Source: Rhodoferax sp.
GTDB lineage: Bacteria > Pseudomonadota > Gammaproteobacteria > Burkholderiales > Burkholderiaceae_C
Reading direction: 5' to 3'
Assembly (NCBI GenBank): GCA_020048795.1
Contig: JAIFMA010000036.1
Location: 1 to 12,257 of the forward strand
Length of the DNA: 12,257 nucleotides
Shown: positions 1 through 7,179 of the stretch, piece after piece
How the letters are laid out: the number at the start of each line of letters is the position of its first letter
How positions within the stretch are numbered: the first letter of the stretch is position 1
Notes under the pieces: model-generated
What the model was told of the DNA's origin: nothing
What the model saw: the letters and a program-made list of their open reading frames with translations, nothing else
The model's database searches: none
Translations under genes and position numbers: made by a program

Positions 1-1115
1 TGGCTGCCAGCATGAAACACATCTATGCCGGCAATGCCGGTGAAACCTATTTCTCGACCAGCGACATCGGCTGGGTGGTCGGCCACAGCTACATCATCTA
101 TGGCCCGCTGATTGCCGGCATGGCGACCATTTTGTACGAAGGCCTGCCAACCCGCCCGGACGGCGGCATCTGGTGGAGCCTGGTCGAAAAGTACAAGGTC
201 ACGGTGATGTTCAGCGCACCCACGGCGGTGCGTGTGCTCAAAAAGCAAGACCCGGCGCTGCTGAAAAAGTACGACTTGTCGAGCCTGCGTGCGCTGTTTC
301 TGGCGGGTGAACCCCTTGATGAGCCGACCGCCCAGTGGATCAGTGACGGTCTGGGCAAGCCGATCATCGACAACTACTGGCAAACCGAGACCGGCTGGCC
401 GATCTTGTCGCTGTGCAATGGGGTTGAACAGGCCAAGAGCAAGTTTGGCTCGCCCGGCAAGGCCGTCTATGGCTACGATGTCAAGCTGCTGGATGACCAG
501 ACCGGTGCCGAACTGATTGGCCCGAATCAAAAAGGCGTGGTGGTGGTGGAAGGCCCGCTGCCTCCGGGCTGCATGCAAACCGTGTGGCGCGGTGACGACC
601 GTTTTGTCAGCACCTACTGGAAGACGGTGCCCGGCAAGATGGTCTACAGCACCTTTGACTGGGGCATTCGCGATGCCGACGGTTACTACTTTATTTTGGG
701 CCGCACCGATGACGTGATCAATGTTGCGGGCCACCGCCTGGGCACGCGTGAGATCGAGGAAAGCATCTCGGCACACCCGAACGTCTCTGAAGTCGCTGTG
801 GTCGGCGTGGCCGACCAGCTTAAAGGCCAGGTCGCCATGGCGTTTGCCGTGGTCAAGGATGCCAGCCTGGTCACCGATGGTGCCAGTGCCGCCAAGCTCG
901 AAGCCGAGATCATGAAGATGGTTGATAAAGACCTCGGTGCCGTGGCACGGCCAGCCCGGGTGCGTTTTGTCACCATGCTGCCGAAAACCCGCAGCGGCAA
1001 ATTGCTGCGCCGCGCCTTGCAAGCCATTTGCGAAGGGCGCGATCCGGGCGACCTGACCACCATGGATGACCCCGCAGCGCTGCAGCAGATCAAGGATCTG
1101 GTGACTGCCGGATAA
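1..1115 (+). CDS. prpE: Propionate-CoA ligase (propionyl-CoA synthetase), C-terminal part, 5'-truncated by window edge
   Basis: AMP-forming acyl-CoA synthetase that activates propionate to propionyl-CoA through an acyl-adenylate; cytosolic. The reading frame is already open at base 3 and encodes Ala-Ala-Ser before the Met at 12, so that Met is internal. About 371 residues are visible, against roughly 630 for the full family. Adenylate-forming motifs occur in order: YWQTETGWP (core A5), the DWG..D.DGYYFILGRTDDVIN block (A7/A8), the hinge and AGHRLGTREIEE, and the C-terminal PKTRSGK motif whose lysine (bases 999-1001) is the catalytic residue and, in known relatives, the acetylation-controlled one. 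FSAPTAVRVLKKQDP and the PLPPGC segment fit PrpE better than acetyl-CoA synthetase, although a short-chain acyl-CoA synthetase of other preference cannot be excluded. It ends 188 bases before sucA. Propionyl-CoA could reach the TCA cycle by routes not visible here. Confidence 0.9.
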   Translation, partial: AASMKHIYAGNAGETYFSTSDIGWVVGHSYIIYGPLIAGMATILYEGLPTRPDGGIWWSLVEKYKVTVMFSAPTAVRVLKKQDPALLKKYDLSSLRALFLAGEPLDEPTAQWISDGLGKPIIDNYWQTETGWPILSLCNGVEQAKSKFGSPGKAVYGYDVKLLDDQTGAELIGPNQKGVVVVEGPLPPGCMQTVWRGDDRFVSTYWKTVPGKMVYSTFDWGIRDADGYYFILGRTDDVINVAGHRLGTREIEESISAHPNVSEVAVVGVADQLKGQVAMAFAVVKDASLVTDGASAAKLEAEIMKMVDKDLGAVARPARVRFVTMLPKTRSGKLLRRALQAICEGRDPGDLTTMDDPAALQQIKDLVTAG

Positions 1116-1141
1116 GCACTTCTGCACACTTGTCCCATGTA

Positions 1142-1173
1142 AGAATTGTGCCGTTTTTGAATGGCACAATTCT
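1142..1173. repeat. Perfect 11-bp inverted repeat between prpE and sucA
   Basis: Left arm AGAATTGTGCC (1142-1152) and right arm GGCACAATTCT (1163-1173) are exact reverse complements separated by 10 bases. A run of five T lies in the loop rather than after the stem, and the downstream bases are GC-mixed, so it is not a standard intrinsic terminator on either strand. It could be an mRNA-stabilising 3' hairpin for prpE, a rho-dependent end, or an operator or leader structure for the suc operon. The sequence shows the symmetry directly; the role is unknown. Confidence 0.75.
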
Positions 1174-1272
1174 GCCGTGAATCAGGCCCCTTCCAACGCC
1201 ACTGTCGCATCCGCCAAACGGTCAAGCCGTGACGCGGGAGGTTAATCAACCATCAGCTTTAACCAGCAGAAG

Positions 1273-1287
1273 TTTCCCCAAGGGAAA
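1273..1287. repeat. Small hairpin in the sucA leader
   Basis: TTTCCC (1273-1278) pairs with GGGAAA (1282-1287) around a 3-base loop, 16 bases upstream of the sucA ATG. Its right arm runs into a possible six-codon leader frame (ATG at 1287). It could affect ribosome access to sucA, but the stem is short and this is speculative. Confidence 0.35.
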
Positions 1288-1307
1288 TGAAAGTCAGCGA
1301 AACATGA
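1287..1307 (+). other. Possible six-codon leader frame overlapping the sucA start
   Basis: ATG at 1287 opens a frame encoding MKVSET whose TGA (1305-1307) overlaps the sucA ATG as ATGA. A purine-rich AAGGG (1280-1284) lies upstream, but with only two bases of spacing, which is too close for an ideal ribosome-binding site. The stop-start overlap is the geometry of translational coupling, and sucA has no good Shine-Dalgarno sequence of its own. A frame this short can arise by chance, so it is given as a possibility only. Confidence 0.25.
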
Positions 1308-4171
1308 GTGAGACCAACACGGTTTATCAGGCCTATCAGGCAAACACCTACCTTTTTGGCGGGAATGCCCCGTATGTCGAAGAGATGTACGAAAACTACC
1401 TGGCCAACCCAGGCAGCGTGCCAGACACCTGGCGCGGGTATTTTGATGCCTTGCAAAATGTCCCGGCGACAGACGGCAGCAATGCCAAAGATGTGCCGCA
1501 CCAGCCGGTCATTGACGCTTTTGCACAGCGTGCCAAGGCAGGCGGCACCAAAGTTGTGGTGGCCAGCGTCGATGCCGAAATGGGCCGCAAGCGCACTGCC
1601 GCCCAGCAGTTGATTTCAGCCTATCGCAACGTCGGTGCCAGTTGGGCTGATCTGGACCCCTTGAAGCGCACCGAACGTCCGGTCATCCCGGATCTGGATC
1701 CGGCTTTTTACGGTTTCACCGATGCCGACCAGGAAACCGTGTTCGACACCAGTAACACCTTTTTCGGCAAAAACAGCATGCCCCTGCGCGAGTTGCTCAA
1801 CGCACTGCGTGAAACCTACTGTGGCAGCATCGGTGCCGAGTGCAACTACATGACTGACCAGGCGCAAAAGCGCTGGTGGCAGCAAAAGCTCGAAAGCGTT
1901 CGCAGCAAGCCCAGCTTTGATGGCGACAAAAAAAAGCATATTCTGGGTCGCCTGACCGCAGCCGAAGGCCTGGAGCGCTTTCTGCATACCAAGTATGTTG
2001 GCCAAAAACGTTTTTCACTTGAAGGCGGCGAGAGCTTCATTGCCGCCATGGACCAACTGATCCAGCAGGCCGGCAGTCTGGGTGTGCAGGAGATCGTGAT
2101 TGGTATGGCGCACCGGGGCCGCCTGAATGTGCTGGTCAACACCCTGGGCAAGATGCCCGCCGACCTGTTTGCCGAGTTTGACCATACCGCCCCCGAGGAC
2201 CTACCCGCCGGCGATGTGAAATACCACCAGGGCTTTAGCTCGGATGTGACAACCCCTGGCGGCCCGGTCCATTTAAGCCTGGCTTTTAACCCATCCCACC
2301 TCGAAATTGTCAACCCGGTCGTCGTAGGCTCGGTGCGCGCCCGCATGGACCGCCGCGCTGACCCGACCGGTCGCCAGGTATTGCCGGTGCTGGTGCATGG
2401 TGATGCCGCCTTTGCCGGTCAGGGTGTCAACCAGGAAACCCTGGCGCTGGCGCAAACCCGTGGCTACACCACGGCTGGCACAGTGCATATCATCATCAAC
2501 AACCAGATTGGTTTCACCACCTCGGATCCACGCGACTACCGTTCCACCCTGTATTGCACCGACATCGTCAAGGGTGTCGAAGCGCCGGTGATGCATGTGA
2601 ACGGCGACGACCCTGAGTCCGTCGTGCTGGCCATGCAGTGGGCGCTGGACTACCGGATGGAGTTCCGCAAGGACGTGGTGCTGGACATCATTTGTTTTCG
2701 CAAGCTCGGCCACAACGAGCAAGACACCCCGGCGCTGACCCAGCCGCTGATGTACAAAAAAATTGCCACCCATCCCGGAACACGCAAGCTCTACGCCGAA
2801 AAACTTGCGGCACAAGGCCTGGGCGAGACCCTGGGCGACGATATGTTCAAGGCCTACCGGACCGCCATGGATGCCGGCATTCACTCGATTGACCCGGTGC
2901 TGACCAACTTCAAGAGCAAATTCGCGGTTGACTGGGCCCCATTTTTGGGCAAGAAGTGGACCGATGCCGGCGACACCGCCATCCCGATGGCCGAGTGGAA
3001 GCGTCTGGCTGAGAAGATCACCACCTTGCCCGGCAGCGTCACGCCTCACCCCCTGGTGAAAAGAGTTTATGACGACCGGGCAGCCATGGGTCGTGGCGAT
3101 GTTCCGGTGGATTGGGGTATGGGTGAGCACATGGCTTTTGCCTCGCTGGTGGCCAGTGGTTACCCGGTGCGCCTGTCCGGCGAAGACTGCGGTCGCGGCA
3201 CCTTTACCCACCGGCACGCGGTGATTCATGACCAGAATCGTGAAAAGTGGGATATCGGCACCTATATTCCGCTCCAAAACGCGGCTGAAAATCAGGCACC
3301 ATTCGTGGTCATCGATTCCATCCTGTCCGAAGAAGCGGTGCTCGGTTTTGAATACGGCTATGCGTCGAACGATCCCAACACGCTGGTGATCTGGGAAGCC
3401 CAGTTTGGCGATTTTGCCAACGGTGCGCAGGTGGTGATTGACCAATTCATCGCGTCGGGTGAAGTCAAGTGGGGTCGTGTCAATGGTATTACCCTGATGC
3501 TGCCACATGGCTACGAAGGGCAGGGGCCTGAACACTCGTCAGCGCGGGTCGAGCGTTTCATGCAGTTGGCCGCCGACACCAACATGCAGCTCGTGCAGCC
3601 CACCACGGCCAGTCAGATCTTCCACGTGCTGCGCCGTCAGATGGTGCGCAGCCTGCGCAAACCGCTCATTATTTTCACGCCCAAGTCTTTGCTGCGTCAC
3701 AAGGACGCAGCGTCTCCGCTTTCAGAGTTCACCAACGGTGCATTCCAAACCATCATCCCGGATCACAAGATTCTGAAGAACGACAAGGTGAAGCGTGTGG
3801 TGGTTTGTTCTGGCAAAGTGTTTTATGACTTGTCGAAAAAGCGTGAGGAAAGGGGCCTGGAAGACGTTGCGATTTTCCGGGTGGAGCAGTTGTACCCGTT
3901 CCCGCACAAGGCGTTTGCGGCAGAACTGAAGAAGTATCCAAATGCCAACGACGTGGTGTGGACACAGGACGAACCGCAAAATCAGGGTGCCTGGTTCTTT
4001 GTGCAGCATTACATTCATGAAAACATGCTTGAAGGGCAAAAACTGGGGTATTCCGGCCGTGCCGCCTCAGCGTCGCCGGCCGCAGGTTATGCGCATCTCC
4101 ATCAAGAGCAGCAAAAGGCCTTGGTCGAGGGTGCGTTTGGCAAGCTCAAAGGTTTTGTTCTAACCAAATAA
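1304..4171 (+). CDS. sucA: 2-oxoglutarate dehydrogenase E1 component (thiamine-diphosphate dependent)
   Basis: E1 of the 2-oxoglutarate dehydrogenase complex. It decarboxylates 2-oxoglutarate on thiamine diphosphate and succinylates the E2 lipoyl group in the TCA cycle. The 955-residue product matches the family's usual length of about 930-960. Visible landmarks are the N-terminal YLFGGNAPYVEEMYENYL segment (E2/E3 contact region in relatives), HRGRLNVL at 270-277, the LAFNPSHLEIVNP block, the cofactor and metal-binding HGDAAFAGQG at 365-374 with NNQIGFTT at about 399-406, and HGYEGQGPEHSSAR from residue 735 in the transketolase-like C-terminal half. The frame also continues upstream to a GTG at 1229, but the Met at 1304 begins the conserved N-terminus and is preferred. 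No strong Shine-Dalgarno precedes it. sucB follows after 87 bases, consistent with one operon. Confidence 0.97.
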   Translation: MSETNTVYQAYQANTYLFGGNAPYVEEMYENYLANPGSVPDTWRGYFDALQNVPATDGSNAKDVPHQPVIDAFAQRAKAGGTKVVVASVDAEMGRKRTAAQQLISAYRNVGASWADLDPLKRTERPVIPDLDPAFYGFTDADQETVFDTSNTFFGKNSMPLRELLNALRETYCGSIGAECNYMTDQAQKRWWQQKLESVRSKPSFDGDKKKHILGRLTAAEGLERFLHTKYVGQKRFSLEGGESFIAAMDQLIQQAGSLGVQEIVIGMAHRGRLNVLVNTLGKMPADLFAEFDHTAPEDLPAGDVKYHQGFSSDVTTPGGPVHLSLAFNPSHLEIVNPVVVGSVRARMDRRADPTGRQVLPVLVHGDAAFAGQGVNQETLALAQTRGYTTAGTVHIIINNQIGFTTSDPRDYRSTLYCTDIVKGVEAPVMHVNGDDPESVVLAMQWALDYRMEFRKDVVLDIICFRKLGHNEQDTPALTQPLMYKKIATHPGTRKLYAEKLAAQGLGETLGDDMFKAYRTAMDAGIHSIDPVLTNFKSKFAVDWAPFLGKKWTDAGDTAIPMAEWKRLAEKITTLPGSVTPHPLVKRVYDDRAAMGRGDVPVDWGMGEHMAFASLVASGYPVRLSGEDCGRGTFTHRHAVIHDQNREKWDIGTYIPLQNAAENQAPFVVIDSILSEEAVLGFEYGYASNDPNTLVIWEAQFGDFANGAQVVIDQFIASGEVKWGRVNGITLMLPHGYEGQGPEHSSARVERFMQLAADTNMQLVQPTTASQIFHVLRRQMVRSLRKPLIIFTPKSLLRHKDAASPLSEFTNGAFQTIIPDHKILKNDKVKRVVVCSGKVFYDLSKKREERGLEDVAIFRVEQLYPFPHKAFAAELKKYPNANDVVWTQDEPQNQGAWFFVQHYIHENMLEGQKLGYSGRAASASPAAGYAHLHQEQQKALVEGAFGKLKGFVLTK

Positions 4172-4258
4172 AGGGCCTTACCCAACCTGTTAGCCCGGTC
4201 CGGGCCGTTTGCAAGATCTGTCCCGACCCCTCAAGAATATATTTTTGAAAGCATTGAT

Positions 4259-5530
4259 ATGGCACTCGTAGAAGTCAAAGTTCCCCAGCTCTCTGAATCC
4301 GTGGCCGAAGCCACCTTGCTGCAGTGGAAGAAGAAAGTGGGCGACGCGGTCGCAGTGGATGAAATCCTGATCGAAGTTGAAACTGACAAGGTGGTCATGG
4401 AAGTTCCGGCACCATCTGCCGGGGTGATTGTTGAGATTGTGCAAGCGGATGGCAGCACGGTGGCGGCCGAGCAATTGATCGCCCGCATTGACACCCAAGC
4501 CAAGGCCGGTGCGCTTGCCCCGGTGGCCCCGGTGGTTGCCGCCATGGCCGCGGCCGCTGCCCCCAAAGCTGCCGCAGCACCTGCTGCGGTTGGTGGCGCC
4601 ATGGCCGGTGTGGCCATGCCGGCCGCTGCCAAGCTGATGGCCGACAACCAGCTGGCTACCGGCTCGGTGGCGGGCTCTGGCAAAGACGGCCGGGTCACCA
4701 AAGGTGACGTTCTGGCCGCTTTGGTTGCTCCCAAGGTAGTAGCACCTCCCGCTTTACCAGCAAAGGCTGCAGCCCCATTGTTGCCACAAGTGGCAGCGCC
4801 GGGCAGCAGTTTGGCCGAGTCCTTGAGTGGGCGCCCCGAACAGCGTGTGCCGATGAGCAGACTGCGCGCCCGGGTGGCTGAGCGCCTGATCCAGTCGCAA
4901 TCCACCAACGCCATTCTGACCACGTTCAACGAGATCAATATGGCACCGGTGATGGACATGCGCAAGCGCATGCAGGACCGTTTTGAGAAGGAACACGGTG
5001 TCAAGCTGGGTTTCATGAGCTTTTTTGTCAAGGCGGCAGTGCACGCCCTCAAAAAATTCCCGGTGCTGAACGCTTCGGTGGACGGCAACGACATTGTTTA
5101 CCACGGCTACTTTGACATCGGTATCGCGGTGGGTTCACCGCGTGGCCTGGTGGTGCCAATTTTGCGCAACGCCGACCAGATGAGTTTTGCCGACATCGAG
5201 AAAAAGATTGCCGAATTTGGGCAAAAAGCCAAGGACGGCAAGCTGGGCATGGATGAAATGACCGGTGGCACCTTCTCCATCAGCAATGGTGGAACCTTTG
5301 GCTCGATGATGTCCACACCCATCATCAATCCGCCGCAGAGCGCGATTTTGGGCGTGCACGCAACCAAAGACCGTGCCATGGTTGAAAACGGGCAGGTGGT
5401 GGTGCGCCCGATGAATTACTTTGCCATGAGTTACGACCACCGCATCATTGATGGCCGTGAAGCGGTGTTGGGCCTGGTGGCGATGAAGGAGGCGCTGGAG
5501 GACCCGGCGCGTCTCTTGTTTGACATCTGA
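4259..5530 (+). CDS. sucB: Dihydrolipoyllysine-residue succinyltransferase, E2 of the 2-oxoglutarate dehydrogenase complex
   Basis: E2 accepts the succinyl group from E1 on its lipoyl arm and passes it to CoA, and it forms the structural core of the complex. The 423 residues read as one lipoyl domain (about 1-76, with the lipoylated Lys44 in ETDKVVMEV), an Ala/Pro/Val-rich flexible linker (about 78-118), a peripheral-subunit-binding domain (about 120-157, with GSGKDGRVTKGDVLAAL), a second linker, and a catalytic acyltransferase domain from about 195. The active-site motif near the C-terminus is SYDHRIIDGRE, with His394 and Asp398 as the catalytic pair. The single lipoyl domain and the PQLSESVAEATLLQW start favour SucB over the pyruvate-complex E2. 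The ATG at 4259 has only a weak purine stretch upstream (GAAAG). It lies between sucA and lpdA. Confidence 0.97.
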   Translation: MALVEVKVPQLSESVAEATLLQWKKKVGDAVAVDEILIEVETDKVVMEVPAPSAGVIVEIVQADGSTVAAEQLIARIDTQAKAGALAPVAPVVAAMAAAAAPKAAAAPAAVGGAMAGVAMPAAAKLMADNQLATGSVAGSGKDGRVTKGDVLAALVAPKVVAPPALPAKAAAPLLPQVAAPGSSLAESLSGRPEQRVPMSRLRARVAERLIQSQSTNAILTTFNEINMAPVMDMRKRMQDRFEKEHGVKLGFMSFFVKAAVHALKKFPVLNASVDGNDIVYHGYFDIGIAVGSPRGLVVPILRNADQMSFADIEKKIAEFGQKAKDGKLGMDEMTGGTFSISNGGTFGSMMSTPIINPPQSAILGVHATKDRAMVENGQVVVRPMNYFAMSYDHRIIDGREAVLGLVAMKEALEDPARLLFDI

Positions 5531-5536
5531 TTTATA

Positions 5537-5595
5537 AGAAATTGGCTGCTAGCCCTTATCCTGTAAGCGCGGACAGCTACTGTGTTTGTAGCAAC
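5537..5595 (+). repeat. Palindromic intergenic repeat, copy 1 (sucB-lpdA gap)
   Basis: This 59-base element aligns without gaps to 7121-7179, with 42 of 59 positions identical by hand count. It contains an imperfect hairpin, GCCCTTA (5552-5558) with TAAGCGC (5564-5570), carrying one C-C mismatch. A second hairpin follows, GCTAC (5576-5580) and GTAGC (5588-5592) around seven bases. A run of eight T (5599-5606) lies just beyond, so the second hairpin could attenuate transcription between sucB and lpdA. From memory it resembles a repeat common between genes in Comamonadaceae; a database comparison would confirm or refute that. Confidence 0.75.
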
Positions 5596-5606
5596 TGATT
5601 TTTTTT
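5576..5606 (+). terminator. Possible weak terminator or attenuator before lpdA
   Basis: The perfect 5-bp stem GCTAC/GTAGC (5576-5592) is followed, after six intervening bases, by a run of eight T at 5599-5606. The distance between stem and T run is larger than in a classical intrinsic terminator and the stem is short, so partial termination within the operon is the most that can be proposed. The rest of the gap (5607-5685) shows only a TCCGGT hexamer occurring twice and no clear promoter. Confidence 0.3.
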
Positions 5607-5685
5607 GGCCACCCAGGCGTTGTCCGGTGAAGCTGAGCCGGGTAGGGCAGTCCGGTCTCTGGTGCATTTTTAAAGCGGAATTTTT

Positions 5686-7113
5686 ATGAGCAAACAATTT
5701 GATGTGATCGTGATCGGCGGCGGCCCAGGTGGCTACATTGCTGCCATTCGCGCCGCCCAGTTGGGCAAGAGCGTGGCCTGTATTGATGAGTGGAAGAACA
5801 GCGCCGGTGGCCCGGCACCGGGTGGCACCTGCACCAATGTCGGCTGCATCCCGTCCAAGGCCTTGTTGCAATCGAGTGAGCACTTTGAGCAGGCCAGCCA
5901 CCACTTCGCCGACCACGGCATTGCGGTCAAGGGCCTGAGCATGGATGTCGCCAAAATGGTGGCACGCAAGGATAGCGTGGTCAAGCAGAACAATGACGGT
6001 ATCCTTTACCTGTTCAAGAAGAACAAGGTCAGCTTTTTCCACGGTCGCGGTTCTTTCGTGAAAGCGGCCGTGGGTGGCTACGAAATCAAGGTGGCTGGCA
6101 GCACCGAGGAAACGCTGTTGGGTCAACAGATCGTTGTGGCCACCGGCTCCACGGCGCGGGCCTTGCCTGGCACCCCATTTGATGAAGAAATGGTTCTGTC
6201 CAACGAAGGTGCACTGGCGCTGGGTGCCGTGCCCAAAAAGCTCGGCCTGATTGGCTCGGGGGTGATTGGTCTGGAAATGGGGTCGGTTTGGCGACGTTTG
6301 GGTTCGGAGGTCACCATCCTGGAAGGTTTGCCCACCTTTTTGGGTGCAGTGGACCAGCAAATCGCCAAGGAGGCCCAGAAAGCTTTCGTCAAACAAGGGC
6401 TCAAGATCGAGCTTGGCGTGACGGTTGGCGACATCAAGACCAGCAAGAAGGGTGTGCACATTGCCTACACCAGCGCCAAGGGTGAAGCGCAGGCGCTCGA
6501 TGTCGACAAGCTGATCATCTCGATTGGCCGGGTGCCCAACACCACGGGCCTGAATGTGGAGGCCGTGGGCCTGAAGCTCGATGAGCGCGGCGCGATTGTG
6601 GTGGATGATGCCTGCAAGACCAATTTGCCCGGTGTCTGGGCGGTGGGCGACGTAGTGCGCGGCCCGATGCTGGCGCACAAGGCCGAAGAAGAAGGTGTTG
6701 CGGTTGCCGAGTGCATGGCAGGCCAGCACGGGCATGTCAATTTCAACACCATTCCCTGGGTGATTTACACCAGCCCCGAGATTGCCTGGGTGGGCCGCAC
6801 CGAGCAGCAACTCAAGGCCGATGGTGTGGCCTACCGGGCGGGTACCTTTCCATTTCTGGCCAATGGCCGGGCGCGGGCGTTGGGGGACACCACCGGCATG
6901 GTCAAGATGCTCGCCGATGCCAGCAGTGATGAAATTTTGGGGGTGCACATCGTCGGCCCGATGGCCAGTGAGCTGATTGCAGAGTGCGTGATGGCGATGG
7001 AGTTTCGCGCCAGCAGCGAGGACATTGCGCGCATCTGCCATGCACACCCGAGTTTGAGCGAATCCACCAAAGAAGCGGCGCTGGCGGTGGACAAGCGCAC
7101 CCTGAACTTTTAA
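5686..7113 (+). CDS. lpdA: Dihydrolipoyl dehydrogenase, E3 component
   Basis: FAD flavoprotein that reoxidises the dihydrolipoyl arm of E2 and reduces NAD+. Its position after sucA and sucB marks it as the E3 of this complex, although it may also serve others. The 475 residues start with the FAD-binding GGGPGGYIAAIRAAQLG (11-27). The redox-active disulfide is Cys49/Cys54 in GGTCTNVGCIPSK. A second Rossmann motif, GSGVIGLEMGSVWRRLGSEV, binds NAD. The GVWAVGDV motif follows, and the C-terminal HAHPSLSE has the catalytic His454 and Glu459. The loop between the first strand and the disulfide carries NSAGGPAPGG, slightly longer than in enterobacterial Lpd. The ATG is preceded by GCGGAA, a modest ribosome-binding site. 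It is flanked on both sides by copies of a 59-base palindromic repeat. Confidence 0.97.
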   Translation: MSKQFDVIVIGGGPGGYIAAIRAAQLGKSVACIDEWKNSAGGPAPGGTCTNVGCIPSKALLQSSEHFEQASHHFADHGIAVKGLSMDVAKMVARKDSVVKQNNDGILYLFKKNKVSFFHGRGSFVKAAVGGYEIKVAGSTEETLLGQQIVVATGSTARALPGTPFDEEMVLSNEGALALGAVPKKLGLIGSGVIGLEMGSVWRRLGSEVTILEGLPTFLGAVDQQIAKEAQKAFVKQGLKIELGVTVGDIKTSKKGVHIAYTSAKGEAQALDVDKLIISIGRVPNTTGLNVEAVGLKLDERGAIVVDDACKTNLPGVWAVGDVVRGPMLAHKAEEEGVAVAECMAGQHGHVNFNTIPWVIYTSPEIAWVGRTEQQLKADGVAYRAGTFPFLANGRARALGDTTGMVKMLADASSDEILGVHIVGPMASELIAECVMAMEFRASSEDIARICHAHPSLSESTKEAALAVDKRTLNF

Positions 7114-7120
7114 CCCTGGA

Positions 7121-7179
7121 AGAAATTTGCCTTCAGCCCTTAGCAGATAAGCGCTGGCAGCTATCGTTTCTAAAGCAAC
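7121..7179 (+). repeat. Palindromic intergenic repeat, copy 2 (lpdA-zapE gap)
   Basis: Same 59-base element and orientation as 5537-5595. Here the main hairpin is longer: CAGCCCTTA (7134-7142) pairs with TAAGCGCTG (7148-7156) around a 5-base loop, with the same single C-C mismatch at the same place as in copy 1. The terminal GCTAC/GTAGC stem of copy 1 is degenerate here. The element fills nearly the whole gap and its last base directly precedes the zapE GTG, so it must form the zapE leader. Confidence 0.75.

Noticed and set aside
1162..1176. Sigma-54-like promoter TGGCAC...TGC before sucA
   Set aside because: The spacing between the GG and GC elements is 9 bases instead of the required 10, and the match is simply part of the inverted repeat.
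1229..1303. N-terminal extension of SucA from GTG at 1229
   Set aside because: The extra 25 residues do not resemble the family N-terminus, which begins cleanly at the Met at 1304.
2273..3535. 420-codon open frame antisense to sucA
   Set aside because: It lies wholly inside an intact conserved gene in a GC-rich genome, and its product resembles no family and is His/Arg/Gly-rich as expected of a shadow frame.
4193..4205. Palindrome GCCCGG-T-CCGGGC between sucA and sucB
   Set aside because: The one-base spacer leaves no proper RNA loop beyond a 4-bp stem, and no T run follows, so it is not convincing as a terminator; short GC palindromes are common in such a genome.
4500..4620. GC-rich repetitive stretch in sucB as a possible DNA repeat
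   Set aside because: It encodes the normal Ala/Pro-rich interdomain linker of E2 proteins, and the repetition follows from GCC/GCG alanine codons.
5431..7047. 538-codon open frame antisense to lpdA and the sucB end
   Set aside because: The opposite strand is a complete conserved gene; the long antisense frame follows from third-position GC bias.
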